Source: Erysipelotrichaceae bacterium (GTDB lineage: Bacteria > Bacillota_I > Bacilli_A > Erysipelotrichales > Erysipelotrichaceae). Taken from it: a stretch of 32,976 nt of DNA. Numbering within the stretch: position 1 is the first letter of the stretch; every line of letters begins with the position of its first letter. The notes under the pieces were generated by a model, which made no database searches, had not been told where the DNA came from, and saw nothing but the letters and a program-made list of their open reading frames with translations. Shown piece after piece: positions 8,377 to 15,974 of this stretch. The stretch lies in NCBI GenBank assembly GCA_017561055.1, contig JAFZDT010000050.1, forward strand, positions 1 through 32,976, given 5' to 3'. Position numbers and translations under genes: made by a program.

Positions 8377-8402
8377 CGTTTCATTTTTGAAACGTTTTTT
8401 TA
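8375..8402 (+). terminator. Intrinsic terminator of the mutS-mutL-miaA-tcdA operon
   Basis: The 9-bp stem AACGTTTCA (8375-8383)/TGAAACGTT (8388-8396) with loop TTTT is followed by a run of T. The left arm starts on the last two bases of the tcdA stop codon. Confidence 0.9.
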
Positions 8403-8457
8403 TTTTTAGGTAGGAATAATTCAAAAAGTTGACGTATTAATAATTGAGGTGATAAAA

Positions 8458-9099
8458 ATGTTAACATTTAAAAATGTGACTCGATTGTATGCGTCAAACA
8501 AAGGTTTAAGAAATTGTACATGGGAAGTGGAGGATAACAAAGTAGTAGGAATTCTAGGAAACAATGGTTGTGGTAAAACAACAACATTTAAACTGTTATT
8601 GCAATTAGAAGATGCAGATGAAGGAAAGATACTCTACAATAATAGACCAATTAATACAATGAATCTAAATACATTTGGTTATATTCCAGAAGAAAAAAGG
8701 TTATATCAAGATTGTATAGTTAATGATTTATTGACACTTGTAGGTACACTAAAAGGTGTAGATAAGAAGGTTATAAATAAGAAGATTGATGAGTGCTTAT
8801 ATGAATTTGATCTTCATGATTTTAAGTATAGGAAAGTATATGAGTTATCAAAAGGAAATCAACAAATTTTACAAATAATTATGGCAGTATTACATAATCC
8901 TAAAATATTAATTTTAGATGAGCCGTTTAATGGATTAGACCAAAACAAACTACAACAAGTTATACATTTGATTCGAAATAGAAAAGGTATTACACTAATT
9001 AGTTTTCATCAATATGAATTAGTCAATTGTATATGTGATAAAGTTATCTATTTAAAAGATGGATGCGTTGAATCCATTAAAGAGGTATCTCATGATTAA
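8458..9099 (+). CDS. ABC transporter ATP-binding protein
   Basis: This is the ATPase subunit of a two-gene ABC transporter, 213 residues from the ATG at 8458. That ATG is spaced correctly from GAGGTGAT; the GTG at 8449 overlaps this site and was not used. Walker A is GNNGCGKT (34-41). The signature is LSKGN (130-134), a deviation from LSGGQ seen in several ABC-2 exporters. Walker B ends in LDEPF (D154, E155), with the NGLD D-loop next and SFHQ as the switch histidine. The short one-domain form with no C-terminal extension fits an exporter. The stop overlaps the permease start by 8 bases, so the partner is clear, but the cargo is unknown. No good promoter is seen between the tcdA terminator and the start. 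Confidence 0.9.
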   Translation: MLTFKNVTRLYASNKGLRNCTWEVEDNKVVGILGNNGCGKTTTFKLLLQLEDADEGKILYNNRPINTMNLNTFGYIPEEKRLYQDCIVNDLLTLVGTLKGVDKKVINKKIDECLYEFDLHDFKYRKVYELSKGNQQILQIIMAVLHNPKILILDEPFNGLDQNKLQQVIHLIRNRKGITLISFHQYELVNCICDKVIYLKDGCVESIKEVSHD

Positions 9100-10165
9100 T
9101 ATGATATTTTTTGGATTAAAAAGAAAATTATGGAATAAGAAATATGTACTAAAACTGATGATAATTTTTATGGTTTTAGGTGGAATCTTATATGTAGATA
9201 GAATACTAGAAAATATTACATTGCTTCAAAGAGTGCAAGTTTCATTAGATGAAAGTACAATCATGTACCAAGAATACTTTAAAGATGCTGTAAATGTAGA
9301 TTATGTAGATAAAGCAAACATTCGTATTGTCTTTGAAGATGATTGGAAGATATATAGTGATGAAGTGATAAGTGAAGAGGTTATGTTTGATATTCAAAAG
9401 AGCATTTCAAAAGTACCAGGTTATACATATACAGAACCTTTATATGATATTTCCTACTACCACTCTAGAATAAAAGATCCGTATTTAGAACTAATTGTAT
9501 ATACCATGATTTACTTTATATTAATGTCTAAATCTATTGGAAGTGTACAAGAAATTATTGAAGATAAACATAGTGGAATGGCTAGTTACTATTTAACTTG
9601 CATATCTAGTAATCAATATGTTGTCTGTAAAATTGTGGAAGGGTGGATACAAATATTCATAGAGTACATATGTATGTTTGTTTTCATTTGCATATGGTCA
9701 CTAATTCGTTATGGTTATCCATTCACTCATCAATTGTATGATTGGATTCAAAACTTTATTGTGTTAGATGGATCTTATTTCCGATTGCCAATTTTATTAG
9801 TAGGAATAGTTAGTATGTTAATAGGAATCTTCATGATTCAGTATATAATTGTGTTATTTATGAGTAAGTCTAAGAGTATTGAGGAAGCGAATCATATGAT
9901 GATATGGATACATAGTCTTCCAATACTTATTTACTATGTAGGAATGTCAATTTATGAGGTAAATGTAATAAATTATTGTAAATATATACCATTTTTACGA
10001 ACTCTATTGTTACCAATGAGTTTAAGTTTAGAGGGTGAAATTAGCCTAATTTACTATGGATGTATGCTCTTAGAGGGTATATTTCTCTATTTTTTACTAC
10101 GAATGAGTAAAAATAGTATGAGAAAGTCTATATTAGATATAGAAAAAAGTTACGTTCCTATTTAA
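9092..10165 (+). CDS. ABC-2 type transporter membrane subunit
   Basis: The protein has 357 residues from the ATG at 9092, which follows GAGG with 6-base spacing; an upstream in-frame ATG at 9059 lies inside the ATPase gene without a site. The first membrane segment is near residues 20-37 and is followed by an extracytoplasmic stretch of about 90 residues. A cluster of about five hydrophobic segments follows (LIVYTMIYFILM, IFIEYICMFVFICIW, LPILLVGIVSMLIGIFMIQYI and others), the layout of ABC-2 exporters with a large first loop. No family-specific motif reveals the cargo; lipid, peptide or drug export are all possible. The 3' end overlaps the convergent rarA gene by 8 bases, within a shared terminator hairpin. 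Confidence 0.72.
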   Translation: MINMIFFGLKRKLWNKKYVLKLMIIFMVLGGILYVDRILENITLLQRVQVSLDESTIMYQEYFKDAVNVDYVDKANIRIVFEDDWKIYSDEVISEEVMFDIQKSISKVPGYTYTEPLYDISYYHSRIKDPYLELIVYTMIYFILMSKSIGSVQEIIEDKHSGMASYYLTCISSNQYVVCKIVEGWIQIFIEYICMFVFICIWSLIRYGYPFTHQLYDWIQNFIVLDGSYFRLPILLVGIVSMLIGIFMIQYIIVLFMSKSKSIEEANHMMIWIHSLPILIYYVGMSIYEVNVINYCKYIPFLRTLLLPMSLSLEGEISLIYYGCMLLEGIFLYFLLRMSKNSMRKSILDIEKSYVPI

Positions 10166-10184
10166 GGGAGCGTAACTTGTTTGT
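10143..10184. terminator. Bidirectional terminator inside the overlap of the ABC permease and rarA
   Basis: The stem AAGTTACGTTCC (10147-10158)/GGAGCGTAACTT (10167-10178) has 12 pairs, one of them G-T, with an 8-base loop. It is flanked by an A-rich run on the left and a T-rich run on the right, so it can act on both strands. Both stop codons lie in or at the loop (TAA at 10163-10165 on plus; TAG at 10158-10160 on minus). Confidence 0.8.
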
Positions 10185-11411
10185 TCGTTTAATTTGTTTT
10201 AATTTATCACGATTTTGCGCTAGTTGTTTTTCATAACTGCTATTGATATTTGGTTGATAGAATTCAACATCCTTAATTTCATTAGGTAAATATTGAATTT
10301 TATGCCAGATATCAAATCGACCATAATCATAAGCATCTTTAGGATCTAAACCAACAGGTGTCAATCGTAAATATTCAGGTACTTGATAGGCCGTTTGATT
10401 AACTAGTGCAGTAGCTTCGTGAATTGCATCTGATGCAGATCTTGATTTAGGAGATAAAGTTAAATCAATAACAGCATTCGCTAGAATAATTTGTGCTTCA
10501 GGGAAACCAACTCGTTTCGCTGCATCAATAGCTTGAACACATCTTGCACAAGCTGCAGGATTGGCTAGACCAATATCTTCATAGGCAATGACTAATAAAC
10601 GTCTTTCAATAGAATCCATATCATTAGCACTAATCAGTCTTGCTAGATAATACAATGCGGCATCAACATCAGAACCACGAATGGATTTTTGAAAGGCACT
10701 AACTGCATCATAATGACCATCATCAGAACTTGAGATTGATGAATTAGGAACTTTCGCATATTCCTTTACTAGTTCACAAGAAATGTGATTTGTTGTAGTC
10801 ACAAGCGCAACTAAATCTAATAAACTTAATGCATAACGAATATCACCATTACTATATCTTGCAATCATATCTAAAGCATCTTCGTCCATTGTATATTGAT
10901 TGTTTAATCCATATGGATGTTGAAGTGCTCTTTGTAAAGCGAGCACAACACCTTTTTGTGTAACAGCTTTAACTTCTAATAAATGACAACGAGAACGAAT
11001 CGCTGGATTGATACTGTGATATGGGTTGGCGGTTGTAGCCCCAATTAACGTAATAGTTCCATCTTCGATATAAGGTAATAATAAATCTTGTTTATCCTTA
11101 TTTAAACGATGTACTTCATCAACAATAACAATCATGCCACGATAATATTTCGCTTCATCAAAGATTTTCTCTAAATCTTTCTTATTAGAAGTAACTGCAT
11201 TAAATAATCGATAAGGTATTTGTAATTCATTCGCAAGAACCATAGCTAAAGTAGTCTTCCCAGTACCAGGAGGACCAAATAAAATCATAGAGAACATAGT
11301 TTGTTGTTTTACACATTTGCGTAAAATACCATTCTCATTTGTTAAGTGTTCTTGTCCAATAACTTCATCTAATGTTTGAGGACGAAGTCTAAATGCTAAA
11401 GGTTCTTTCAT
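10158..11411 (-). CDS. rarA: Replication-associated recombination protein RarA (MgsA) AAA+ ATPase
   Basis: RarA is a clamp-loader-like ATPase acting at stalled replication forks together with SSB. From the ATG at 11411 it has 417 residues. An in-frame GTG at 11420 overlaps the GAGGTGA ribosome binding site and was rejected. Near the N-terminus is LAFRLRPQTLDEVIGQEHL. Walker A is GPPGTGKT (46-53), then Walker B VDEVHRLN, sensor 1 GATTANPYHSINPAIRSRC, and the C-terminal tetramerisation region with EDIGLANPAA and DAIHEATALVN. All nucleotide-binding motifs are intact. It is a single gene on the minus strand, between the ABC transporter and dtd, and it shares a terminator with the convergent transporter. 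Confidence 0.96.
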   Translation of the reverse strand: MKEPLAFRLRPQTLDEVIGQEHLTNENGILRKCVKQQTMFSMILFGPPGTGKTTLAMVLANELQIPYRLFNAVTSNKKDLEKIFDEAKYYRGMIVIVDEVHRLNKDKQDLLLPYIEDGTITLIGATTANPYHSINPAIRSRCHLLEVKAVTQKGVVLALQRALQHPYGLNNQYTMDEDALDMIARYSNGDIRYALSLLDLVALVTTTNHISCELVKEYAKVPNSSISSSDDGHYDAVSAFQKSIRGSDVDAALYYLARLISANDMDSIERRLLVIAYEDIGLANPAACARCVQAIDAAKRVGFPEAQIILANAVIDLTLSPKSRSASDAIHEATALVNQTAYQVPEYLRLTPVGLDPKDAYDYGRFDIWHKIQYLPNEIKDVEFYQPNINSSYEKQLAQNRDKLKQIKRTNKLRSLK

Positions 11412-11466
11412 GTAATTCACCTCGAATAATATTTTATCGTAAATTTGTTTATTGTTAAATAAAAAA

Positions 11467-11475
11467 TGGTAAAAT
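11467..11475 (+). promoter_or_regulatory. Extended -10 promoter for dtd-folD-DUF951-ychF
   Basis: TGGTAAAAT fits TGnTAAAAT and lies 24 bases before the dtd start. TTGTTT at 11445-11450 could be a -35 with a long 19-base spacer. The rest of the 88-base rarA-dtd interval is A/T rich with no further structure noted. Confidence 0.5.
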
Positions 11476-11499
11476 AGAACAATAGAAAAGGTGATAGAA

Positions 11500-11946
11500 A
11501 TGAAAGTTCTAATTCAAAGAGTAAAACACGCGAAAGTAACAATTGAAGGAAACGTAAATGGACAAATTCAAGGGGGTTACTTACTATTTGTAGGCATGAC
11601 ACATGAAGATGATGAAAAGGTTGTAGAAAAGCTAGCTAAAAAAGTCTATGATTTACGCTTGTTTGAAGATGAACAAGGAAAAATGAATTTATCAATTACA
11701 GATGTGAAAGGTGATATCTTATCCATTTCACAATTTACGTTATATGCAGATTGTAAAAAAGGAAGAAGACCAAGTTTTACTAATGCTGCTAAACCAGATG
11801 AAGCTAATCGTTTGTATGAATATTTCAATGATACCTTAAGAAATCTAGGACTACATGTAGAGACTGGTATCTTTGGTGCGGATATGAAAGTTGAATTGTA
11901 CAATGATGGACCAGTAACTGTTATGTTAGATAGTAAGGAATTGTAG
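11500..11946 (+). CDS. dtd: D-aminoacyl-tRNA deacylase Dtd
   Basis: Dtd removes D-amino acids (and glycine from tRNA-Ala) mistakenly attached to tRNA. The start is the ATG at 11500, spaced from AAAGGTGA; the upstream in-frame GTG at 11491 overlaps that site. It has 148 residues, the usual family length. Both family motifs are present: SQFTLYAD (77-84) and the Gly-cisPro element GPVT (137-140) in [11 protein letters not shown], which together exclude L-amino acids from the active site. [12 protein letters not shown] is also family typical. It is the first gene of a four-gene unit and ends 2 bases before folD. Confidence 0.96.
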   Translation: MKVLIQRVKHAKVTIEGNVNGQIQGGYLLFVGMTHEDDEKVVEKLAKKVYDLRLFEDEQGKMNLSITDVKGDILSISQFTLYADCKKGRRPSFTNAAKPDEANRLYEYFNDTLRNLGLHVETGIFGADMKVELYNDGPVTVMLDSKEL

Positions 11947-11948
11947 TT

Positions 11949-12800
11949 ATGGGAAATATTATGTATGGAAATACAGTATCTACTGTAATTAAGGAAACAT
12001 TAAAACAAGAGATTACATCTTATATAGATAAAGGTCTACGTAAACCAACTTTAGCAATTCTACTAGTTGGACATGATGAAGGCTCTATTTCTTATGTAAA
12101 AAGTATTACTAAAGGTTGTGATGCTGTAGGAATTGATGTGAAACTAGTAACATTTGAAGATAGTGTTTCACAAGAAACAATAGTACAAGAGATTGATGTA
12201 CTTAATAAAGATCATAGTATTGATGGCATTATTATTCAAATGCCATTACCTAAGCATATCAATACACAAGCAGTAATTGAATGCATGGATCCTAGTAAAG
12301 ATGTAGATGGTTTAACAAGTCGTAATGTTGCGAAAATGTATATGAATCAAAAATGTATGATTCCATGTACTCCAAAAGCAGTTATGCGTATGTTAAAGGA
12401 ATATAATATAGAATTGGTTGGTAAAGAAGTTGTTGTGATTGGTAGAAGCCATTCTGTAGGGAGACCTGTTGCACAATTGTTAGTCAATGAAAACGCGACA
12501 GTTACGATTTGTCATAGTAAGACAAAAAATCTAGCTGAAGTATGTAAAAGAGCAGAAATATTAGTGGTTGCTATTGGTAGACCTCGATATGTAAAAGCTG
12601 AATGGGTGCAAAGTGGAGCAATAGTGGTGGATGTTGGAGTCAATATGGATGAAAATGGAAAACTATGTGGAGATGTAGATTTTGATGAAATTTTAGAAAA
12701 AGCATCCTATGTAACACCAGTTCCTAGAGGAGTTGGTCCAGTAACAACTACAATGTTATTAGAAAATGTGGTAGAATCATTCAAGGGGAGGATGAAATAA
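11949..12800 (+). CDS. folD: FolD-type methylene-THF dehydrogenase / methenyl-THF cyclohydrolase with altered catalytic Lys
   Basis: FolD interconverts 5,10-methylene-, 5,10-methenyl- and 10-formyl-tetrahydrofolate for purine, thymidylate and fMet synthesis. The 283 residues show the NAD(P) site IGRSHSVGRPVAQLL (165-178), the QMPLP loop (97-101), DVDG (118-121), PCTP and the C-terminal PVPRGVGPVTTTML. The active-site helix reads SYVKSITKGC. Tyr49 is present, but the lysine four residues later in the usual YVxxKxK pattern is Ile53; Lys55 remains. That lysine (K54 in E. coli, K56 in human) is needed for cyclohydrolase activity, so this enzyme may be dehydrogenase only or may use another residue. 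The start overlaps no other gene, and the stop codon overlaps the DUF951 ATG by one base. Confidence 0.88.
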   Translation: MGNIMYGNTVSTVIKETLKQEITSYIDKGLRKPTLAILLVGHDEGSISYVKSITKGCDAVGIDVKLVTFEDSVSQETIVQEIDVLNKDHSIDGIIIQMPLPKHINTQAVIECMDPSKDVDGLTSRNVAKMYMNQKCMIPCTPKAVMRMLKEYNIELVGKEVVVIGRSHSVGRPVAQLLVNENATVTICHSKTKNLAEVCKRAEILVVAIGRPRYVKAEWVQSGAIVVDVGVNMDENGKLCGDVDFDEILEKASYVTPVPRGVGPVTTTMLLENVVESFKGRMK

Positions 12801-12997
12801 TGGAATACAATTTAAATGATATTGTTGAAATGAAAAAAGAACATCCTTGTAAGAAGTCAAAACAATGGAAAATTATACGTATGGGTGCAGATATCCGTAT
12901 TAAATGTTTAGGATGCGGCGCAAGCGTATTATTTCCAAGAAGTGAGTTTGAGAAAAAGTTAAAGAAAGTTATAGTAACAGAAGATAAGGAGAATTAA
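12800..12997 (+). CDS. DUF951 family small zinc-ribbon-like protein
   Basis: The protein has 65 residues. It contains the family pattern MKKEHPC (Cys17), then IKCLGCG with Cys36 and Cys39, so three cysteines and a His could hold zinc (inference). It is basic and probably binds nucleic acid or ribosome, but its role is not established. DUF951 proteins commonly sit directly before ychF in Bacillota, as here (3-base gap). The ATG at 12800 shares its A with the folD stop and follows GGGGAGG, a strong ribosome binding site. Confidence 0.88.
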   Translation: MEYNLNDIVEMKKEHPCKKSKQWKIIRMGADIRIKCLGCGASVLFPRSEFEKKLKKVIVTEDKEN

Positions 12998-13000
12998 TAT

Positions 13001-14101
13001 ATGGCATTAACAACAGGGATTGTAGGATTACCTAACGTTGGTAAGTCTACATTATTTAATGCGATTACCAAATCGCAAGTAGAAGCTGCAAACTATCCAT
13101 TTGCGACAATTAGTCCAAATGTTGGTGTAGTAGAAGTTCCAGATGAAAGAATGGATAAATTAGTAGAAATGTTTAATCCAAGAAAATCTATATATACAAC
13201 ATTTGAATTTACTGATATTGCTGGATTAGTTAAGGGTGCATCTAAAGGGGAAGGTTTAGGAAACCAATTCTTATCAAACATTCGTGAATGTGATGCTATT
13301 TGTCATGTTGTACGTTGTTTTGAAAATGCAGATATCACTCACGTTGAAGGTGGAGTAGATCCAATTCGTGATATTGAAATTATTAACTTAGAATTAATTT
13401 TCGCAGATTTACAAACTGCAGAAAACCGTATTTCTAAAGTAGAACGTAAAGCAAAATCAAATGATAAAGAAGCAGTATTTGAATATAACTTATTAAAACG
13501 TATTCATGAAGTATTAATGAATGAAAAACCAGTTAGAAGTTTAGAAATGACTAAAGAAGAACAAGATTTATTAAAAGGTTTCCATTTCTTAACTGCTAAA
13601 CCAGTAATTTATATTGCAAATATGTCAGAAGATGAAATTTCAGAACCAGAATCATGTGTTCATTATCAAGCAGTAGTTAAATTTGCGGAAGCTGAGAATA
13701 ACCATGTAATTCCAGTATCTGCTAAAATTGAAGAAGAATTAGCTAGCTTAGATAAAGAAGAAAAAGCTATGTTCTTAGAAGAATTAGGAATTCAAACATC
13801 TGGTTTAGATCAAGTAATTACAACTGCTTATGATATTTTAGGTTTATGTACATATTTCACAGTAGGTGAACCAGAAGTTAGAGCATGGACATTCAAACGT
13901 GGTATGAAAGCTCCTGATTGTGCAGGTATCATTCATACAGACTTCAAAAAAGGATTTATTCGTGCAGAAACTTACTCATATGATGATTTGATGAAATATC
14001 AAACAGAAGCTGGAGTAAAAGAAGCTGGTAGACTTCGCTTAGAAGGTAAAGAATATGTAGTGCAAGATGGAGATATTATGCACTTCAGATTCAATGTTTA
14101 A
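13001..14101 (+). CDS. ychF: Ribosome-binding ATPase YchF (Obg/OLA1 family)
   Basis: YchF is a universally conserved P-loop protein that binds the ribosome and prefers ATP over GTP. The 366 residues start with GLPNVGKST (9-17) and continue with the switch FTDIAGLVKGASKGEGLGNQFL. The specificity loop reads NMSE instead of the NKxD of true GTPases, which explains the ATP preference in this family. A coiled coil occupies about 130-170, and the C-terminal TGS domain (TYFTVGEPEVRAW to VVQDGDIMHFRFNV) ends the protein. It is the last gene of the dtd unit. The ATG at 13001 follows AAGGAG. No clear hairpin terminator separates it from darA, which has its own promoter. Confidence 0.97.
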   Translation: MALTTGIVGLPNVGKSTLFNAITKSQVEAANYPFATISPNVGVVEVPDERMDKLVEMFNPRKSIYTTFEFTDIAGLVKGASKGEGLGNQFLSNIRECDAICHVVRCFENADITHVEGGVDPIRDIEIINLELIFADLQTAENRISKVERKAKSNDKEAVFEYNLLKRIHEVLMNEKPVRSLEMTKEEQDLLKGFHFLTAKPVIYIANMSEDEISEPESCVHYQAVVKFAEAENNHVIPVSAKIEEELASLDKEEKAMFLEELGIQTSGLDQVITTAYDILGLCTYFTVGEPEVRAWTFKRGMKAPDCAGIIHTDFKKGFIRAETYSYDDLMKYQTEAGVKEAGRLRLEGKEYVVQDGDIMHFRFNV

Positions 14102-14121
14102 CATATTCATCACAAAAATTA

Positions 14122-14130
14122 TGATATAAT
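14122..14130 (+). promoter_or_regulatory. Extended -10 promoter for darA
   Basis: TGATATAAT matches TGnTATAAT, 24 bases upstream of the darA ATG and just after the ychF stop. No -35 of good quality is present. Confidence 0.6.
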
Positions 14131-14154
14131 ATGCATATAAAGGAGGATAAATGT

Positions 14155-14478
14155 ATGAAGTTATTAATTGCAATTGTTTCAAATGATGATAGTAGTGCAG
14201 TTATCACAGCATTAACAAAAAATAAATTCCAAGTAACTAAGTTATCAACAACAGGTGGTTTCTTAAGAGCTGGTAATACAACACTTTTAGTGGGTGTTGA
14301 AGATGAAAAGGTTGAAGAATGTATTTCTTTAATTGGAAGTGAAAGTTGTAAGAGAACAGAAATGGTTCCTGCAACAGCATCATTTGATATTGGAAGATAC
14401 ACATCTTACCCAGTTGAAGTACAAGTTGGTGGCGCAACCATCTTTGTATTGAATGTAGAACAATTTATTAAATTATAA
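14155..14478 (+). CDS. darA: Cyclic-di-AMP receptor DarA/PstA (PII-like)
   Basis: The protein has 107 residues with a PII-like ferredoxin fold that binds cyclic-di-AMP as a trimer; downstream partners are mostly unknown. The opening KLLIAIVSNDDSSAVITAL and the conserved TTGGFLRAGNTT loop (32-43), followed by LLVGVEDEKVEE, are near-diagnostic for the DUF970/PstA family. The start is the ATG at 14155, 6 bases after AGGAGGATA. A longer frame from 14131 would run across the -10 box and ribosome binding site, and the ATG at 14151 is out of frame. The gene stands alone, with its own promoter and a bidirectional terminator. It implies that cyclic-di-AMP synthesis genes exist elsewhere in the genome. 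Confidence 0.93.
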   Translation: MKLLIAIVSNDDSSAVITALTKNKFQVTKLSTTGGFLRAGNTTLLVGVEDEKVEECISLIGSESCKRTEMVPATASFDIGRYTSYPVEVQVGGATIFVLNVEQFIKL

Positions 14479-14480
14479 TG

Positions 14481-14514
14481 AAAAAGGGCTATAACATTTG
14501 TTATAGCCTCTTTT
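14481..14514. terminator. Bidirectional terminator between darA and the PfkB-like gene
   Basis: The 9-bp perfect stem GGCTATAAC (14487-14495)/GTTATAGCC (14500-14508) with loop ATTT has an A run on its left and a T-rich run on its right. It can serve both convergent genes. Confidence 0.88.
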
Positions 14515-15391
14515 AATAGATAAAGGATTCTACATCATCATATTGTTTGATTGCTTCTTGAATATCATCTCTAGTAGATTCAATTACATCATAAATACAA
14601 GCAGATATCTTTGTTCCAATCGTAACCGCTTTATGGAAGTCATGATAAGTAGTTAAACCATATAATAAGCCAGAAATAAAGCCAGAATAGCACCCTGAAT
14701 CAAAACCCTTGTCTTTGAATAGAGATTGATAATTTAATGGTTTTTTGAAGGAATAAGCATAAATTCCTTGTTTTCCCATATAAATAATGATCCATTTTGC
14801 GCCTAATTCACATAAACGATAACAAATACGATCAAAGTCGGTAGCCTTACCTAATTTTAATGCATCTTCATATGTAAGGATTAATCCTTCAACATGTTCA
14901 AATAATTCTTTACTTGGAACATGTCGTGATACAATCCACTTTGTAGTAGGAGATTTTTTAAATAACACTTCTAATACTTTATCATCGGTAACATCGGTAA
15001 CTACATAATCACTTTTCGAAAATGCTGTATGTGGATACAAGTCATCTACATCAAATTTAAATGCTTCATTACCTTCCCAAAAAGTTAACACTCTATTATC
15101 TGAATGGATAATTACTTGGTTTTGCATTTTTTCAGTAACAGTAGGACCATAAAGCATTACATTCTTTTCATTTAATTGGTTCCATAATTGGGCAGAATCT
15201 AAATCATTACCATATTTTGTACAAAATGAGGTTGGTACATTAAATTGTGACATTGTATAAGCGATATTATACATATCACCACTATAATAACGAGTAATTG
15301 TTGAAAGATTTGTGCCAGTATGAATGGTTGGTTTTACACAATGAATACATTCTTCAATCCATGCTGAGCCAATTATACTAATTTCTGCCAT
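14513..15391 (-). CDS. PfkB/ribokinase-fold protein without the catalytic Asp motif
   Basis: The protein has 292 residues. The overall pattern follows PfkB sugar kinases. There is a GDMYNIAYTMSQFNVPTSFCTKYGND segment where family members have GGAPANVAVALARLG..GDD, an inner domain ending in KWIIIYMGKQGIYAYS (like VVVTLGEKGAL), and GFISGLLYGL matching GFVAGFLYGL near residues 237-246. The catalytic (T)GAGD box directly before that helix reads SGCYSG (232-237). Without gaps, the catalytic base Asp falls on Ser236 and the anion-hole GAG is disrupted. It is therefore likely to be a non-catalytic or highly divergent kinase. The substrate cannot be named. It is monocistronic on minus, convergent with darA and divergent from ispF. 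Confidence 0.65.
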   Translation of the reverse strand: MAEISIIGSAWIEECIHCVKPTIHTGTNLSTITRYYSGDMYNIAYTMSQFNVPTSFCTKYGNDLDSAQLWNQLNEKNVMLYGPTVTEKMQNQVIIHSDNRVLTFWEGNEAFKFDVDDLYPHTAFSKSDYVVTDVTDDKVLEVLFKKSPTTKWIVSRHVPSKELFEHVEGLILTYEDALKLGKATDFDRICYRLCELGAKWIIIYMGKQGIYAYSFKKPLNYQSLFKDKGFDSGCYSGFISGLLYGLTTYHDFHKAVTIGTKISACIYDVIESTRDDIQEAIKQYDDVESFIY

Positions 15392-15452
15392 ATTCTCACC
15401 TCATATATTTCATTTTAGCATAAAATACATAGAAAAGAATAGAATTCCATAT

Positions 15453-15458
15453 TATAAT
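15453..15458 (+). promoter_or_regulatory. -10 element for ispF
   Basis: TATAAT lies 26 bases before the ispF ATG. No convincing -35 was found in the 93-base gap between the divergent genes. Confidence 0.45.
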
Positions 15459-15484
15459 CAAGAAAAGAAACATGAGGTAATCAT

Positions 15485-15958
15485 ATGAGAATTGGACAAT
15501 CAATAGATATTCATAAATTAGTTGAAGGAAGAAAACTGATTTTAGGTGGAGTAGAAATTCCACATACAAAAGGTTTATTAGGACATTCAGATGCGGATGC
15601 GTTGTTACATGCGATTATTGAAGCTATTATTGGTGCAATGGGTTTGAAAGATATTGGTACACATTTCCCAGATACGGATCCTAAATATAAAGGAATCTCT
15701 TCCTTATTATTATTAGAAGAAACTTATAAATTAATGGATAAAGAAGGTTATAAAATTGGTAATGTGGATTCTTTAGTTATGATTGAAAAACCAAAGATGG
15801 CACCTCATATTGACCAAATGAAACAAAATATTGCGAATGCTTTACATTGTGATTTATCACAAGTAAATGTAAAAGCCACTCGTGGTGAAGGTTTAGGTTT
15901 CGTAGGAGAAGAATTAGGAGTTCAAGCAACAGCTGTTGTTTTATTAGTTAGAAAATAA
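15485..15958 (+). CDS. ispF: 2-C-methyl-D-erythritol 2,4-cyclodiphosphate synthase IspF
   Basis: IspF forms the cyclic diphosphate in the MEP route to isoprenoids. It has 157 residues, the normal length. The metal ligands Asp8 and His10 (SIDIHKL) and His42 (GHSDADALLHAI) are present. So are the IGAMGLKDIGTHFPDTDPKYKG loop that closes over the substrate and the C-terminal KATRGEGLGFVGEELGVQATAV. The ATG at 15485 follows GAGGT. The gene is followed after 16 bases by the HD-domain gene, so the two are likely co-transcribed. Its presence shows that the organism makes isoprenoid precursors by the MEP pathway, which supplies the dimethylallyl donor used by MiaA encoded upstream. Confidence 0.97.
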   Translation: MRIGQSIDIHKLVEGRKLILGGVEIPHTKGLLGHSDADALLHAIIEAIIGAMGLKDIGTHFPDTDPKYKGISSLLLLEETYKLMDKEGYKIGNVDSLVMIEKPKMAPHIDQMKQNIANALHCDLSQVNVKATRGEGLGFVGEELGVQATAVVLLVRK

Positions 15959-15974
15959 GATTGAGGGTGAATGT

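Noticed and set aside
14151-14153. Alternative ATG just before darA
   Set aside because: It is out of frame with the conserved protein; the in-frame ATG at 14155 gives the exact family N-terminus.
15471-15479. Two-codon mini-frame (ATG AGG TAA) before ispF
   Set aside because: It overlaps the ribosome binding site and is most likely chance.
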